Positions 26,396-39,545 of a stretch of 64,000 bases of DNA are shown here, piece after piece; positions within the stretch are counted from its first letter, which is position 1, and the number at the start of each line of letters is the position of its first letter. Location: NCBI GenBank assembly GCA_038503075.1, contig JBCAML010000002.1, forward strand, positions 1,798,001 through 1,862,000, in the 5' to 3' direction. Origin of the DNA: Gyromitra esculenta. Taxonomy: Eukaryota; Ascomycota; Pezizomycetes; Pezizales; Discinaceae. The notes below the pieces were generated by a model. It was not told where the DNA came from. It searched no databases and was given only the letters and a program-made list of their open reading frames with translations. The translations under genes and the position numbers were made by a program.

Positions 26396-28536
26396 TAGGG
26401 GAGTGAATGAATAAGTGGTTAGAGAGCTCGGATGCTAGGGTAAATACTATTACGTACAGCATATGCATTTTTTGAGGGGTTTTCTGCTTTGCTGGAAAGA
26501 GAAAATGTGCTGGTATTGGTTCTCGAGAACAGTTACCCCCGAGTCAATGATAATCCTTGATAGACCCTTGAGTTTGAAAAGAACCAGAGCTAAGGGGATG
26601 TCAGATCATATATGATATATACATGTATATATATATAAAAAAACAGTGATAAATTGTAAACCGAACAGCGGATATGTTACATATTGCCAAAGATAGATGG
26701 CCTGGATATGCAACGTGAAACATGGATAAGGTTTCACCATGAAATTAAATGCAGAGGTTACGAGATAGTTTCTTAACCTTCCACGCGTTAGCGTTAGAGT
26801 TCCCAAAAAGCTTCATAGGACGTCTTTTAGAAGCAACTCTTGTGTGGGGGACTCGTTTGGAGTACTTACTAACGACTAAAGGCCGAATAAACATTTACTG
26901 ATAAAGGGGAAGTTGCCACTATGGTCCAATGGTAGGAGTCAATTACAGAATTTCGGTCTCCAGCAGAAGTCTATTGTGTCCTAACTGCAAATACTGCACG
27001 TCGAGTCCCAATTGAGTACCCCATCGAGGATCGGCAATGCGTGCAGTGCTCAGACAACGTGTTGCGCTTGGCCACTTATCGATAAGAATCAGCAGGTAAG
27101 GGATTCTCTGCCCACATTCGGAAAAATGTTCCCTCGGGCGATACTGCCAAATCGATTGGACTTCTTGTGCAATTCTCCTTCCGTCTGTTCCCTTTTTTTG
27201 CAACCCAACACCACATAACACCAAGTTATACTATATTTCACAGATGTTAAATCACTGCAATACGTTAACCTACCAGTATTTTATTTTATTTGCTTTCTGC
27301 GAGAAAACTATTATCATAGAAAAATACGTACATACGACTGATAACAACAACCTGCCCAAAGCCGAATTTGAATGTGTGCCAGGGAGAACATCACTACTTC
27401 CGTAAATTTATACATGGAATTTGATCCACTTACCTGCTCTGCTAGCTTATCCAATTACTGAAGCACAAAAAAACATCTTCGAGAAACCCTTCTGGATATC
27501 CTACCAATAATAGACATCATCCGTGCTCTCACCCATCACCTTATTCACTAGCTCCCGAAGCCTCCCCCCTTAGTGGAGTGGGGATGAAATTTAAAAAAAA
27601 ACTGCCGCCATCTCTTCCCCACGTGGTGTGATTTCCCATCGCCCCCTCCCTCCGGGCTACGTTGGAATAGTTGGGGGCAATAAGCCACGGGCAAATGGGC
27701 ACTGGTTTTAAAACTGGGATCCCCGCGGCGGCTTATTTGTGATGTATACTGCACTGTCATATAAAAGATGTCCTCTCCTTGAGACGTCTAAAAAACTCTG
27801 GTCCTACAAGCCACCCTGTTATGAGGGGCCAATGGGGGGAAAAAGATGCAGCACCAAATGAAAAAGGGCCTGTTAAAACCCATCAATACCTCAATACATC
27901 TACGTACTTCCCTCTATCCATCCCTCCACCCCCTTTACTAACGCGAAGGAAAAAATCACCCTTCACTTAAACTCCTGCTTGAATGCAAGTTGAACCCATA
28001 AGCCCACAAAGTCTTCAGAACAGAACGAAGGCTAGAATTTTTTTTTCTGGTTCTAACATTTGACATTGGCAACGCGTTAACAATATGAAAGAGGATCTTT
28101 TTCCTAATCTTGAGCGCCTATGGATAGAAGACTGAGCAGAGGTGAGCCAAGCACCGGAGTGGAAGGGAATACAAGCAAGCAGATCGTTCTGAGAAGGCAG
28201 ATAACAAAAAAAGGGAATAAAAGTAAAACACCAGAAAAAAAAATGAAACCGCTACCAATTGGATGATTTATCCGTCTTCCCCCCCTTTTCTTCCAAAAGC
28301 CGTTGACGGACATTATGCTAACAATTACAAAGAACGAAAGCTGTATATTAGGAGACTCATAAAAACCAACAACCCATTACGCCAATATAGTAAAAAAAAT
28401 AGCACCCATTACGCATTTTTTTAAGAAACAAAACCAAATATTTCGTCCTTAAGGGCATGAGTATGCATTTTTTGGACTCTTGCCGACGCCAAGACAAAGG
28501 AGATTATTAAAGAGATTCTAGCCAAGCAAAACTAGA
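26396..28536. other. 2.1-kb spacer, no gene seen
   Basis: AT-rich sequence with an AT microsatellite near 26605-26640. A 93-codon frame on the minus strand (26943-27224) has no recognisable features. An A-box-like motif near 26925 does not fold into a tRNA. The final part is the 3' flank of the Zn2Cys6 gene. Confidence 0.4.
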
Positions 28537-31250
28537 TCAAAAGTTAGCATAATACATAGGTGAAAAATCAGTGGGGTTAAATTTACCTTCCCACTTATTA
28601 TCCTTCATAACGCTAACCCAGTGCAACTTTCCCCGGACAGTAACCTCGTACTCTAATTCACCTTCTTCAAACTCGCCCATTAGATTTGTTACGCTACTAC
28701 GCTTCGTCACACGGCGCAACTGCTGACGACCAGAGTTTGAATTGGCTGCCGTTCGACGCCTAGGGATTCCGCTATTTTCACTAACGGCACTAACATTCCA
28801 CGTATCAGATTCACGAGCTTCTACCTCTTGAGCGTTGAGGTTTCTCCTAGGACTAGGTACTCTAAGAGACGGCGACATAGATGGCGAAACTGTTTGAGTT
28901 TGCTGCCGTTCCCATTCGAATTCATCTCGACGCTTCCAAACCGCCTTCACGACCTCCCAGGCTTTGTCAATATTCCCAATCCACATGCGAGAACACATGT
29001 TTTGCCATCTATTGTTCACCCAGTCCCTTTCGTCCTTGCCAACAGCCTCGCAACCGGCCGCAAAGAGTGGATATATGTGGACAATGCAACTCCTAGATTC
29101 TAGTGGAATAGTCGCGAGGAACCTCATCACCCGCTTTGCAAGCTCATGTGCAGTTAGAGATGGTAATTCCGGAACAGCCTGGTGGAGGTACAACAATGTG
29201 GCCCAGCGATAGGCTTCTGCGGTATTGATACAATGAGCCACCTCTAGAAGCGGATCCTCAGGAGCTTCGTAGTAATCTTCCGGGGTCCAGCCTTCCAATT
29301 GAGTTTTGATCTCTATAGCTTGCATAATGATGCTGGGTGAATTTTTCTCAACCTTGCGGATTTTCTGAACGAGACTCGCGACACGGCCAATCAGCGGAAA
29401 CAAATTTCCCGCACAACCCAACAACGGATCGATTTGGTTAGAATGTACTAAAGGCCCGTGTAATAATGGAGTATTTATTGTCTCGCCCTCGTCATCTTCT
29501 GATGTGAGCCGCGCCAATACATCGAGGTAAACCCAAACGTTATATAGGAACGTAAATATTTGCCTTCCCTTGGGACTAGATTCCGAAGTCGAATACTTGG
29601 TTAAAGCTTGATTCACTAGCTCTTTTGCACCCCGCAAGTGTTCGGTACCGCTAGACGTGTGGCGATCAAAAGCATCTGCGAACGCTAGCACTAGTGTTGT
29701 AGCTAATGCGACATCGCTCTTGATAAGCCCGTTCTCGAAACCCCGTCTAAAATAGCTAGCCGAGTGACGCATATGCTCTATGCCTTCTACTCGGAGAGAT
29801 GACTGATATCTCGACATGTGGAATGCTGTCATCGACGCAATAGCATGGTAAAGAGCTGGAGAGTCTGTAGCTAAAGGCCAGATGAGCGTCCGCCACGGAT
29901 TCTCTGTTACTCCGTCTTTTACAGACATGATACCACAAGTATGCTTGTCGAAGTGCAAAACAAGCATCTCAGGACTATTGAAATTGAAAATGGGACGACG
30001 GAAAATATCATGGGCACTAGTGAGTGAGCCCTCACGAGAGGACTGGGAGCTTGAGGAATGCGTTGAGACATTCGAGGGAGAGGGCGAGCGGTATGGGATT
30101 GGCCAAGGCTCCTGTGTGTTTGGACTCCTCCGGATGATTTCCTCGATATCATCGTCAACCTCCTCCTTTACAATTGCGGGAATAGAGACACTATTCTGTA
30201 TATTCGAAGATTGGTGGTACATTAGTTCTGACTGCTTTGGAGGGTAATTAAGCATATTATGCATTGAATTGAGGTCTTGAGCCGACTCTGAGCCTAGGCT
30301 GGCCATATTACTTCCACCATTGATGAAACTCAAAGTAGTTTCAGAGGGGCTGGACAGCGAAAAGCATCTGAGTTGGCGATGGAGTATTTGAACTGGGGAA
30401 GCCAGAGGCGACAAGAACACGGGATCCATCTCAAAACTGTTCTGCTGTCGTAAATGATTGCGGAATGGCTGCGATGGTGGGAACTGCATCTCGTACGAAG
30501 AAGGAGAAGGAGTCCCAAAGGACGATTCTGGAGAAGATCGTTGAGAACCTCTGATCGAGGTGGCGAAGGACGTATCTGAGAACGCTGGAATTGACGCAAG
30601 AGGAGGTGGGGGGCTTTTCTTGGATTTAGTCACCCCATTACTGTTGTCTTTGTACTGTTAACCATAGGCCAAGAATATTCTAAGAAAAAATTACATACTT
30701 TTTCGTTGTGCCTTTGAAGGTTTTCCAATAATAGTAGATTCTCCAAACGCCCTCCACTTAAAATCTTTTTTATAACCACCGCAAGGAACTCCACGCTTGT
30801 GACCTATTTTTTCTATTCGGTTATTCAAATCCTAATAGCTAGAAAGTTCATACTAAAGTATAAGGGAGGGCGTACACTGGTGGCAAGTGGGCTTCAACTC
30901 GTCGCACTTTAGTCGCTTTGCTTTACATGTACCGCAGCCTATGGAGTGATAATATTTAGCTTTTGTTCTCTTAACTGGTTTTATTTTCCTGTTTTCCTCA
31001 AGAGGTCACGGCATCCGGTTCATACGAGGTAGAGAAATAAATGGAAATGGAACAAGAAGCAAAAAAGAGAACAATCTCTCGTACCATTCCGACTTTTTGA
31101 TTGCTTTGGCTTCAGGGCCGGAACCGCTTTCATGCTTTCGGGTGATGATCCCATAATATTTCCTGTTTTCGACGATGTGGTGCTAGGAGAAAGGTAGCCA
31201 GGGTTTGGGGCGATATCAAGATTAAGAGAAGCAGTAGCAGGAGCTGACAT
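28537..31250 (-). CDS. Zn2Cys6 transcription factor, Fungal_trans_2-like
   Basis: Fungus-specific binuclear zinc-cluster regulator, nuclear. Exons 31250-31085, 30938-30876, 30803-30699 and 30647-28537 give 814 aa in frame. The zinc cluster is assembled over exons 1-3: CGTCKAKRLKCDELKPTC, then HQC (its Cys codon split by intron 2) and HKRGVPC. This fits C-X2-C-X6-C-X6-C-X2-C-X6-C, preceded by the basic stretch KPKQSKSRNG. A Ser/Pro-rich linker and an acidic patch (KEEVDDDIEEI) follow. The helical C-terminal two-thirds resembles the Fungal_trans_2/DUF3468 domain (CGIMSVKDGVTENPWRTLIW and helices after it). The acceptor of exon 4 is the least certain site. Targets are unknown; the nearest intact gene, an APC permease, is 6 kb away. 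Confidence 0.88.
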
Positions 31251-34200
31251 AGGTTAGGTGACTTTTCAAGAACCTTCTGATATCTATTTTTATCTTCCAC
31301 CAATTGGGGCTCTGGACTGATAACAAAACGTTCTCTTGGTTTTTTTTTCCCCCGGAAATTAATGATTCGAGGGGGATTAATCGTATATGCTGTACCGTAA
31401 TTGGTCTATTTTTATTTGTAATTTTATTTGTAATTTTTATTTGCTTTGCTGTTGTGCCCTGGAGGGTCGTTCAAGGGAATAGAGTCCAGGAAACGCGCGT
31501 GACGATGATATAGGATCCCCGTTCTAACAGAATTTGTAACGATAACAAGCTGGGTTGTTGCTTAGATATATAGGGTTCTTGTCACCCGACTCTAGACCTT
31601 CCTGTGCTTAGTCCGTTGAAAAATGGTGTCCGCAGGAGGAACAGGGGTGACTCTTATCCGTTCGTGTAGGTTTCCGGCACCGTAACTGACCGAGTAAGCT
31701 GCCTTCTGATCGTCAAGCTTGCAGGCTAGCAAAAGGGAAGCTGGGCTGGAGATGAAGAGGGAGGAACGATCGTAGGAACAACCACTAGTAGAGCAGCGAG
31801 GTAATTCGGTAGTAAACACAAGCTAAACGAAAGAACCGTGCGAGGTTGAGAAAAATGGTTGATGGTGAAAAAGCGACCGGTATGAAGCTCTCGGGCAGCA
31901 AGATCTAGCGAGAGAACAGTTACCGAAAGGCTGGACTCGAACTTCTCCGAACACAAAGATTTTCTTTCTTTTTTCTTTGTCTGGTTGGGTCGTTAATCGA
32001 TCAGTCGTCAGTCGTCAGTCGCTCTTGCCTTCTCCTCCCAATTCGATGTTGCGGCCAACAAGAAGTCCACCCGTCCACAACGACAGAAAGTGACCACACA
32101 GCCAGGCCGTTACGCAGATGCAGCGTTGATGTTTCACAAATTGTCTTCGGCAACAGTGGGGAGCTTGCAGAAGGTGGAGTCAAGTAAACGAGCAGCAGGG
32201 ATCGTAAGCAAGGAACACTTGATACGACGATTTCTGCAACTCGAATTCGATTGCTGTCGTTATGTAGTGAATGCCGGTTGTCACACAAGGCTGAGTGGGG
32301 GTCTGGAACCACGGGCTCGGTATACCAGAGTGGTACTTTTAGGTTTTGTATATGTAACCAACGAAGGGAAGTCTAGAATATCAAGAGTAATGTATTGGGA
32401 TATGTTGGATATAGCTTGAGTTGTAAACAAGTGAAGAGGGAGAGAAACGAATTTTTGGTATCGAGACTCATCCAAGAGACCTGGAGAGCAAGTTTAAACT
32501 AGATGAGATGGGGGGAGATCCTCAGGGTATATATGTCTAGCATTCGGCAAAATCCAGTGTGCCTGTGCAGGCTGTTTATTAAATTCATTATTATTGTCCC
32601 AATCCACGATGAAGGCGTGCACAAATACAGATATTAGGATCAAAATAGAAAATCGTATCTGATAGGGTTATAGACAAGCTTGTGGTATCTCATTAGGCTT
32701 AGGGTCACGGCTGAAACATTGTGGTTCATGGGGTTCACAACGAACAAGCATCACGTATGTACTCTATTTAGCAGTGCCCATCAACGGTAGAAACCTTTGA
32801 CTGTCAGCCTCCAGAGCTCCTCGTCTCGCGATTTGTTTCCAGCCTGGACGTCTCAGTAGTCCGTCAGGGCTCGAACTCAGGCCCTGGTTCTACAAAACGT
32901 AACGATGCTAACGCTATTCTTAACCTTATCCCCTCCTTGAAATTTTATCTCACAGGGTCCAGGCACATATGTGTAGGCGACCCTGTTTAGTGCCCACCCG
33001 AGCAATCGATTCGGTGGGGGTTGGGGGACTGTACCTGCAGTGCAAGTTTAATAACTTGCTTTCTATCTCCTTGGGGCATGAATAAGAGCTTCATTTACGG
33101 TGTGCAACGGAAGTATGCACAGAACCTGTCATAGAAGCTTCTCTCGGAATGGTACTCCGCCTCTTCTCTAACGGGAAATCTCCTTGCGGTTATGGGCAAC
33201 TTGAGAATCAGTCTTTGTTTTGTTTTTTCAGCTACTGACCATTCTTTCTCAGAAATCTTTGATTTTGAATGTGATCTTTCCCTACGTATACCCGACGGGC
33301 TTTCCCGTCAGAGACTCCAAAAGCTATGCTTAGACGGATGGAAGATCATGGGAGGAGGGTAAATATATTTATTAAGTTGCTGATCATGGAGGGAAAGACT
33401 GTAGGTAGTCCTGTGACGACTTTCGATTCATCTATGCCTAACTCCCTTCCTATTCTGTTTATCTAATTAAACATTTCTTACTCGCATACACTTATCCCCC
33501 CAGGAATAAATTCACGTTTTGATTGAGCTTCTCTTTAGAAAGACATGACGCAATATTATCACTGAGTCGATCCAACCCGATTGATGAGCCACCATGTTCG
33601 CCTCAGAAAAATGCAGAATGAAAAAACTAAAACTGCGCGTACATATCGGGCTCACCGAAACCTTGATAAAAGATAAAACGTGGAAGCAAAGTACGAATAC
33701 AATCTGACATGACCTGCAGAAGTGAGACATCCACCCTCCAGCCCAATCGCTCGGTTCCGGCACGCCCCAGCTTTGGGCTTTCTGTTCAAACCCCACAAAA
33801 GTGGGATTGCTAGGCGAGTGTGGAGAGTAAAGGAAAGCCTTAAGCTTGGATTATACGGCTTAATACTTCATACTTTGTTTCCTTGGACTACGATAACCAA
33901 ATGGTCAATGCAAACAAAAAACAAACTTTGTCATCTTCCACCGACACAAGATGCTAACCGATAGAGAGAAAAAACTATTTCCACCACGGATAAACGTGGC
34001 CCCTCTGTCGTACCAATTGATTAATATTAGTGGCTGCGGAAGCGAAGGGGGCTCACTGCATGTAGAATTCCGACGGATAGACTAGCTAATTTGGTTCTGA
34101 CATACATTCATCCGTTTACCCATTCATTTACACTGCCTCTAAAGTAAACACATCCGCACTCGTTTATAATTCAGCAGGTAGGAGTTGACTGGTGATTCAA

Positions 34201-36928
34201 CGCCTAGTGTCTTTTGCAGCATAGCTAAGTGTTTCTGCTTGAATAACGTACTGTTTTTTTTAGTTTTACATTGCACTGGAGCTTATGAGCACGTATATCG
34301 ACCAGTGCTCGAAGTCTCGCTTCATTAATATATTTTTTCTCCTTCGCTAATGGTCTCTTTCTTATTGAAGAGCCCTTAATTTTCACCACATCGAAGAAAT
34401 GCTACCTGTTATTATCATGATTCTCACATTATCGAAATCTCGAATGAGAACAGGATGAGAACTAGATTTCAGTAGTGAAATGCATTCGTACGCTACCACA
34501 CTACCCTTAAACTCTACAGTTCTACAAGACAATAATATACTATTTAACTATATATTAGAATATCTAGCTTAGCTTTGACCAGATTTATTAGCACACTAGT
34601 CATTACGGGGGTCTCCTTGACGAAAACTGCCTAGTATTAGCCTTTGGGATTTTAACGTACTAGCTCTGAACAGCAGGCAAGATTACCACTAGTTTCAAGA
34701 CTTTTGCTCGGCTGTCTGTAGATGTTTATGCCACCGCATAGCAAAGAATGCTATAATTTTTCACGACCAAATATATCCTCCATTGCAGCACTTGAGAATG
34801 TGGTAATAGCTTAAACCACATACAATAGTATGTGTGGTTTTGTGGTAGGCTATACGGACGATAACCGCCCGCTAGGCTGCTATAGTACGAGCTTATAGTA
34901 ATTAGGCTTAGTGGAGATAACAAGATCAATTACGGCAGAGTTTATGTACCACGGGCTAATCAGCTCTGAGTAGAGAATACACCCGAGGGTGGTATTGAGT
35001 ATTAAGTTTGTAAGGGCAATTCTTGTCACTCAATAGCCTCGCAAGGCGGCTGTATTCAACTGCCGCCCAACATCCAAAGTCACCAGGCTCTGGTGCTATC
35101 CGCGTCAGTCACAAAGGATGTTGTGATACAGAAAGAGCTGCGCAAAGTTAGCTACCTATATGTACTCAAGGGCCCCGGAGATATATCTCCATGGAATTCC
35201 TCAGATGCCTAGACCATTAAATTAGTTGCGCCTATTGGAAATAGCACTTTCCTTTCGGTTTGGTTCTGAGCTATACACCTACCAATGTCACAACCTCTCA
35301 CTCGACTAGAATCGTCTATTACTACATGTAGTTCGTGTCTCAGACACATGTCCAAATTGTTAAAAAAACTTTAAGTGATCCGAAAATAGCCGACTTCAAG
35401 ATGAGGTACGTCTAAGCGGGAGAGAGTATAGATCTTGCTGTCAGACATCTTAGCCTATATCATTGTGGTCTGAGTTTCGTCGTGGAGATTCATTGTATAA
35501 CGTAGTATCGGCGCCGGGGGTATAATATTGACAGGGCCCCTTGGGCAGATTGAAGCTGAGGAGTAGCTAAAGTTGATTGCGGTACCAGCTAGCTATGGAT
35601 GGCTTCAAGGGTTACACGGAAATCCCCCCCCCTTGTTATAGCCACACGAATTCATGAATGGGGATCTAGTGGCTTTGGTTTGATTATGATCGGTCCGGGT
35701 TTACTATGTATGGGTTCGTGATGAATATTGGGACTATACCCCTGGTGATCATCTGGTTATTGAGTGTTTAGGTTGGTTGATAAGAATATTACGTTTTGCA
35801 TTATTCGTCTCCAATGTGTCGGCTCCTTCATAATCATCAGCAGCATAAACGATTTGAAGCCATTGAGCATGGGTCTCAACTTACTCTAGTCCGTAGCCGT
35901 ATCACGGCCAAAGCTGGCTATGTCGCTCCACGAATAGGCCGGCGAGCCTAATCGGCCTGACCAGTTTTCCAGTTAACTCCCCTGAGGCTAACCAAGATCT
36001 AAAAGGCTGTGATGACGTCTCCCATGTTCTACATAAAATTTTATGCACTTACGGCCTGTCCACCATCGAGAGCCGTTGCAAGGTAGGCGTTTCTGTGAAT
36101 TTTTTTTTTTTGCCACAAGTGCTATTTAAGTGTATGTAGGTACAGCCGCGTCCAACGGGTCCATGCGCTTTTTGAAGTACTGCAACGCACCGAAGTGACG
36201 CCAAACCTTCTTCAAATAAAAAAAGTAGAATTTTATTTCAGTCCCATTATCAAGTAAATAAGCTGTATATGTGTTTAGTTATCTCACAATTTCTTCCCTA
36301 TTGAATAACGAGTACTTTGGTTGTGTTTGGTCTATTTTCCTTGAGTCTGTTAATTGCATCGTGGTACTTCGAAAAGCGCACTGACTTGTTGGATACAACT
36401 GTACAATACACAACAACGTAGCTGACGTACCACGTAGCCTACAATACATGTATAGACGGTTTATACAGCAGCGATCATGTCTGCCGATGGCTGTGTATCT
36501 CCCCTCCCCTCTGCCTCCCAGATTCGCGATCGGAGGTCGCCGGTAGATAGCTAGGGGGGCTGTGCTTTCCGACACATGTTAGATATGGTATTATCAGGGA
36601 TTCCAGATCTCCCAGCAGTGGCGAATAACCAGGCTCCCGGAGAACGCTGGGAAGTCCGGATTTGCAAATCTTCTTGGTAATGTTAACATATATTAAGCCC
36701 TAATCGCTCCCTCTCCTGTGGGGGGGGTCAACGAGTGAGGGCTTGTTGCTTTTTTAGTAGCCGTGTTGGAAAAAAAAAAAGCCAACCTGCAGGCCCTTCT
36801 GCTGCGAAGCCATTGCTGGATTGGTTTGTGAAAATGTGATTACGAGGCTAGGCTATATCGTACGATAAAGTAATGCATAAGTAGGGTTTTAAGACTAGGT
36901 AGAAGTTTTCTACCGCTGTAGTACAGTA
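31251..36928. other. 5.7-kb gene-poor region
   Basis: Upstream region of the zinc-cluster gene (31251-32500, several short frames of doubtful value) and then AT-rich DNA dense in stops on both strands. A B-box-like motif on the minus strand near 32860-32880 and a hairpin near 32990-33020 were seen but do not make a tRNA. I find no gene. Confidence 0.45.
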
Positions 36929-37095
36929 CAGTCGCTCCTGGAACCACGACGAAACTGGGGCTCTGGCGAGGGTAACCCGTGAAGCTGCATTTTTGATGTA
37001 GGGTAACGAGGAATGGGGCTTGGAACTAGAAATTTCAATGGCTGCAGCCCTTGTTCGTCAAAGCATCAGTTTCGTCGCGACCTCAGGAGCGACTG
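36929..37095. mobile_element. MITE-like element, 29-bp terminal inverted repeats
   Basis: A 167-bp element. The left end CAGTCGCTCCTG (36929) plus CGACGAAACTG is mirrored at the right end by CAGTTTCGTCG plus CAGGAGCGACTG (ending 37095); only the six middle bases of each 29-bp arm differ. It is flanked by TA on the left and CA on the right, so a TA target duplication altered at one base is possible. There is no coding capacity. The CAG-start ends and TA flank suggest a Tc1/mariner- or pogo-type non-autonomous element. Confidence 0.65.
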
Positions 37096-37556
37096 CACAA
37101 TAATGCCTATGGAGACAGCCTTGTGATATGAGTGGTATTTGCAGCATCGAACGCGTACGCATCGTGTCGTGGAAGTGATATCAAGGCTTAAGCTGATACT
37201 GTTCAGAGTTTGCGTTCATCTGAACTCTAAAAAAGGGCCAAGAAAGGAGCCTAGAAGCTAAACTCTCTTTGTGACAAACAGTGGAGCCTTGTCATTCCTT
37301 CTAGCATGCATTGGTCGTAGATAAGCTAAGGAGGTTGAATTCCATGGGGGTATAATATAAAATCTGACCATCTCCGTATATACATGATTTGGATATATCC
37401 AATTTCAAATCTCATAGTCATCGCTAACTTTTTCCTTCAAACACATCCATCGAAAATCACATCGTCAAGAAAAAAAAGAATAATATTATGTATAGAATAA
37501 AAACCCAGGCCCAAAATTTGTTGAAAAAGCCTCTCACCCAACCGAAAAACGCCAAC
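37096..37556. other. Spacer, 3' flank of permease
   Basis: AT-rich sequence between the MITE-like element and the permease stop codon. No gene is seen. Confidence 0.4.
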
Positions 37557-39545
37557 TTATTTTGCGGGAATAATTTGCGGGATGTTTTGCACAAAGTGTT
37601 CAGCTTCTACAGCTCTTTCGTCCCTTGAACGGAACGTACGCTTGCCACGGAGGAACCAGTATCCCATCACAAGGACGAATACAACTCCGTAGACGGCAGA
37701 GACATAGTTCATAGCTGTAAGTGAACCTATCAGTTTTTTGATCTTGACTTTTTTTTTGGACTTGATGATAGGGGGCTTACTGCCAGGTGTGACAGGCTTT
37801 CCGTATGGGAACGAATACATGATCAGCGTAAACGCTGTCCAGAGTAAGCTCACAATGTTGGCAGCGAGGCCAAAGCCCCCGAGCCAGAAAGGACCGTGCT
37901 TGATGTTGTTACGACCCTTCATAAGGAGAAGAACTAGGGGAATGGCGTACGAAATATACAGGAGCACAATACAAGCGGTTACCATGCTATTTCCAGCTCA
38001 CGCTTCATTAGTTATGTCTTGATGCAATGCTTTTTTTATGTAAGTTACGCTTACCTGTTGAACGCTGTGGTGGACCCGATATACAAAAGACCTAGAAGAG
38101 CTACAACAAAGCAGCTCATGCAATGCGCATAAAATGGGATACCCATCTTAGGATGTACCTGGGCCCATAAATGAGAACCTGGTAGACCTCTGTCACGAGC
38201 GAATGACCAACAGAGTCTGGCTTGCCAGGTGTGACAGGCAACTTGGCACCCCAGTCCAGTAAAGCAAATCATGAACTCTAAGAAAGTGGCACCTGCCTTA
38301 GAGCCTGTAGCTTGGTAGTAAAGCTCTAGGATAGGCACCAGGGTTGGTGTGTTGACTAGGTCCTGAAGATTGTTCATGGAGAAGAACATGGAAATGGAGT
38401 AAATAAAGGCGGTAGTGAATCCAATGGCAACCGTACCCATGATAGCGAATGGGATGTTACGTTCTGGCCTGGGGACTTCTTCAGCTAAGTGAGTTGCTGA
38501 GTCTAAGCAGGCAAAAGACCAATTGGGATTGATCAACCCTACAATGAAGGCAATTGCATTTGATTCCCACCCAGTGTTGTTGACAAAGTTGGCGAATACG
38601 AATTTCGCATTTTGTTTCGGAGCGGATGTCGCCAACACCGTGATGGTGATGGTGATCATGGAAACTAGTGAAACATATAAGAAAAAGCTGCCAACTCCGG
38701 GAAGAGTTCTGCCCCAGCAGTTGAAAACCCAAGCAACAAGATTAAAGATCTGGTAGGCCACGAAAACCATCCACCTCTCAATCACTCTACAAATGAATAT
38801 TAGACAAGGAACAAGAATACTTTGACCTAGAAAGGTAGAGTTGAGGTGGGAGTCACGCACAAATCGGGGTTATTCAACTGAATCATTCCCATCAACGCAC
38901 TGCCAATAGCCAGTGCAACACTGGCACAAGTAAACAGACTTCCAGCATAGCCAATAGCACCAGTCGCATAGGCAAGGAAGTTTGCGTATCTCCTCGGAGC
39001 CAGTTCACTAGCCCAGAAGTACTGACCACCAGAATTAGGCATGGCACTGACTAACTCCGATAACGAAATTGCAACACAGCCGTTGATTATCGCGATAATG
39101 ATAATACCATACACCGTGACAATAGGGCCCCCAGATGAAATCCCCGTGACTAGAGACGCCGATATACCAAACCAACTATTGTTCCAACTTAGATTAGCGG
39201 TTTTCGTCGGCTTAGGGTTATTGGAAATTTACGAGTTAGTAAGAGCAAAGCTTACTAGTTGCATTGGGTTAGAAATTGGATTACTCGTATCAAGGGCAAG
39301 GAAGTAATATGGGGCGTGGGGCGGATTAGAAATTTACCTCCAAGAAGTGACCATTTGCTGAAGCCTCTTTCCATTTCTTGAGTGTAGCCCATCCCAGCCA
39401 GCTTGGCAGCATCCGAGTCCAGCGAAAGAGCATCTCGATCTGCACCAGCAAGTACTTTATCGCTATCGCTTCCGGAAAGCTCTCCATTATAAGGAGGAAT
39501 TTCATCCATAGTTTCGGTTCGGGAGAAGTTGGAGAATTTCCTCAC
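37557..39545 (-). CDS. APC-family permease (GABA/choline/amino-acid type)
   Basis: Twelve-helix amino acid/choline/GABA transporter of the fungal ACT (UGA4/HNM1) group, plasma or vacuolar membrane. Exons 3-5 are secure: 38786-38055, 37986-37781 and 37714-37557. Exon 2 ends at 38861, and its donor GTGCGT splices to give NNPDLVIERW. Exon 1 (from 39545, donor GTAAAT at 39337) has the hydrophilic N-tail typical of the group (LAGMGYTQEMERGFSKWSLL). Conserved blocks include NSWFGISASLVTGISSGGP, PNSGGQYFWASELAPRRYA, the cytosolic HLAEEVPRPERNIP and FARDRGLPGS. The exon 1-exon 2 joint fails: every acceptor available in the exon 2 frame is out of phase with that donor by one base. Either a micro-exon is missed, or the gene carries a frameshift. 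Substrate unknown. Confidence 0.78.

Noticed and set aside
26915..27040. Possible tRNA (A-box-like TGGTCCAATGGTAGG)
   Set aside because: No matching acceptor, anticodon or T stem can be drawn, and no proper B box follows at the right distance.
32850..32937. Possible minus-strand tRNA or SINE (B-box-like GAGTTCGAGCC)
   Set aside because: The B-box word is good, but the T stem does not pair around it and no A box or acceptor stem is visible.
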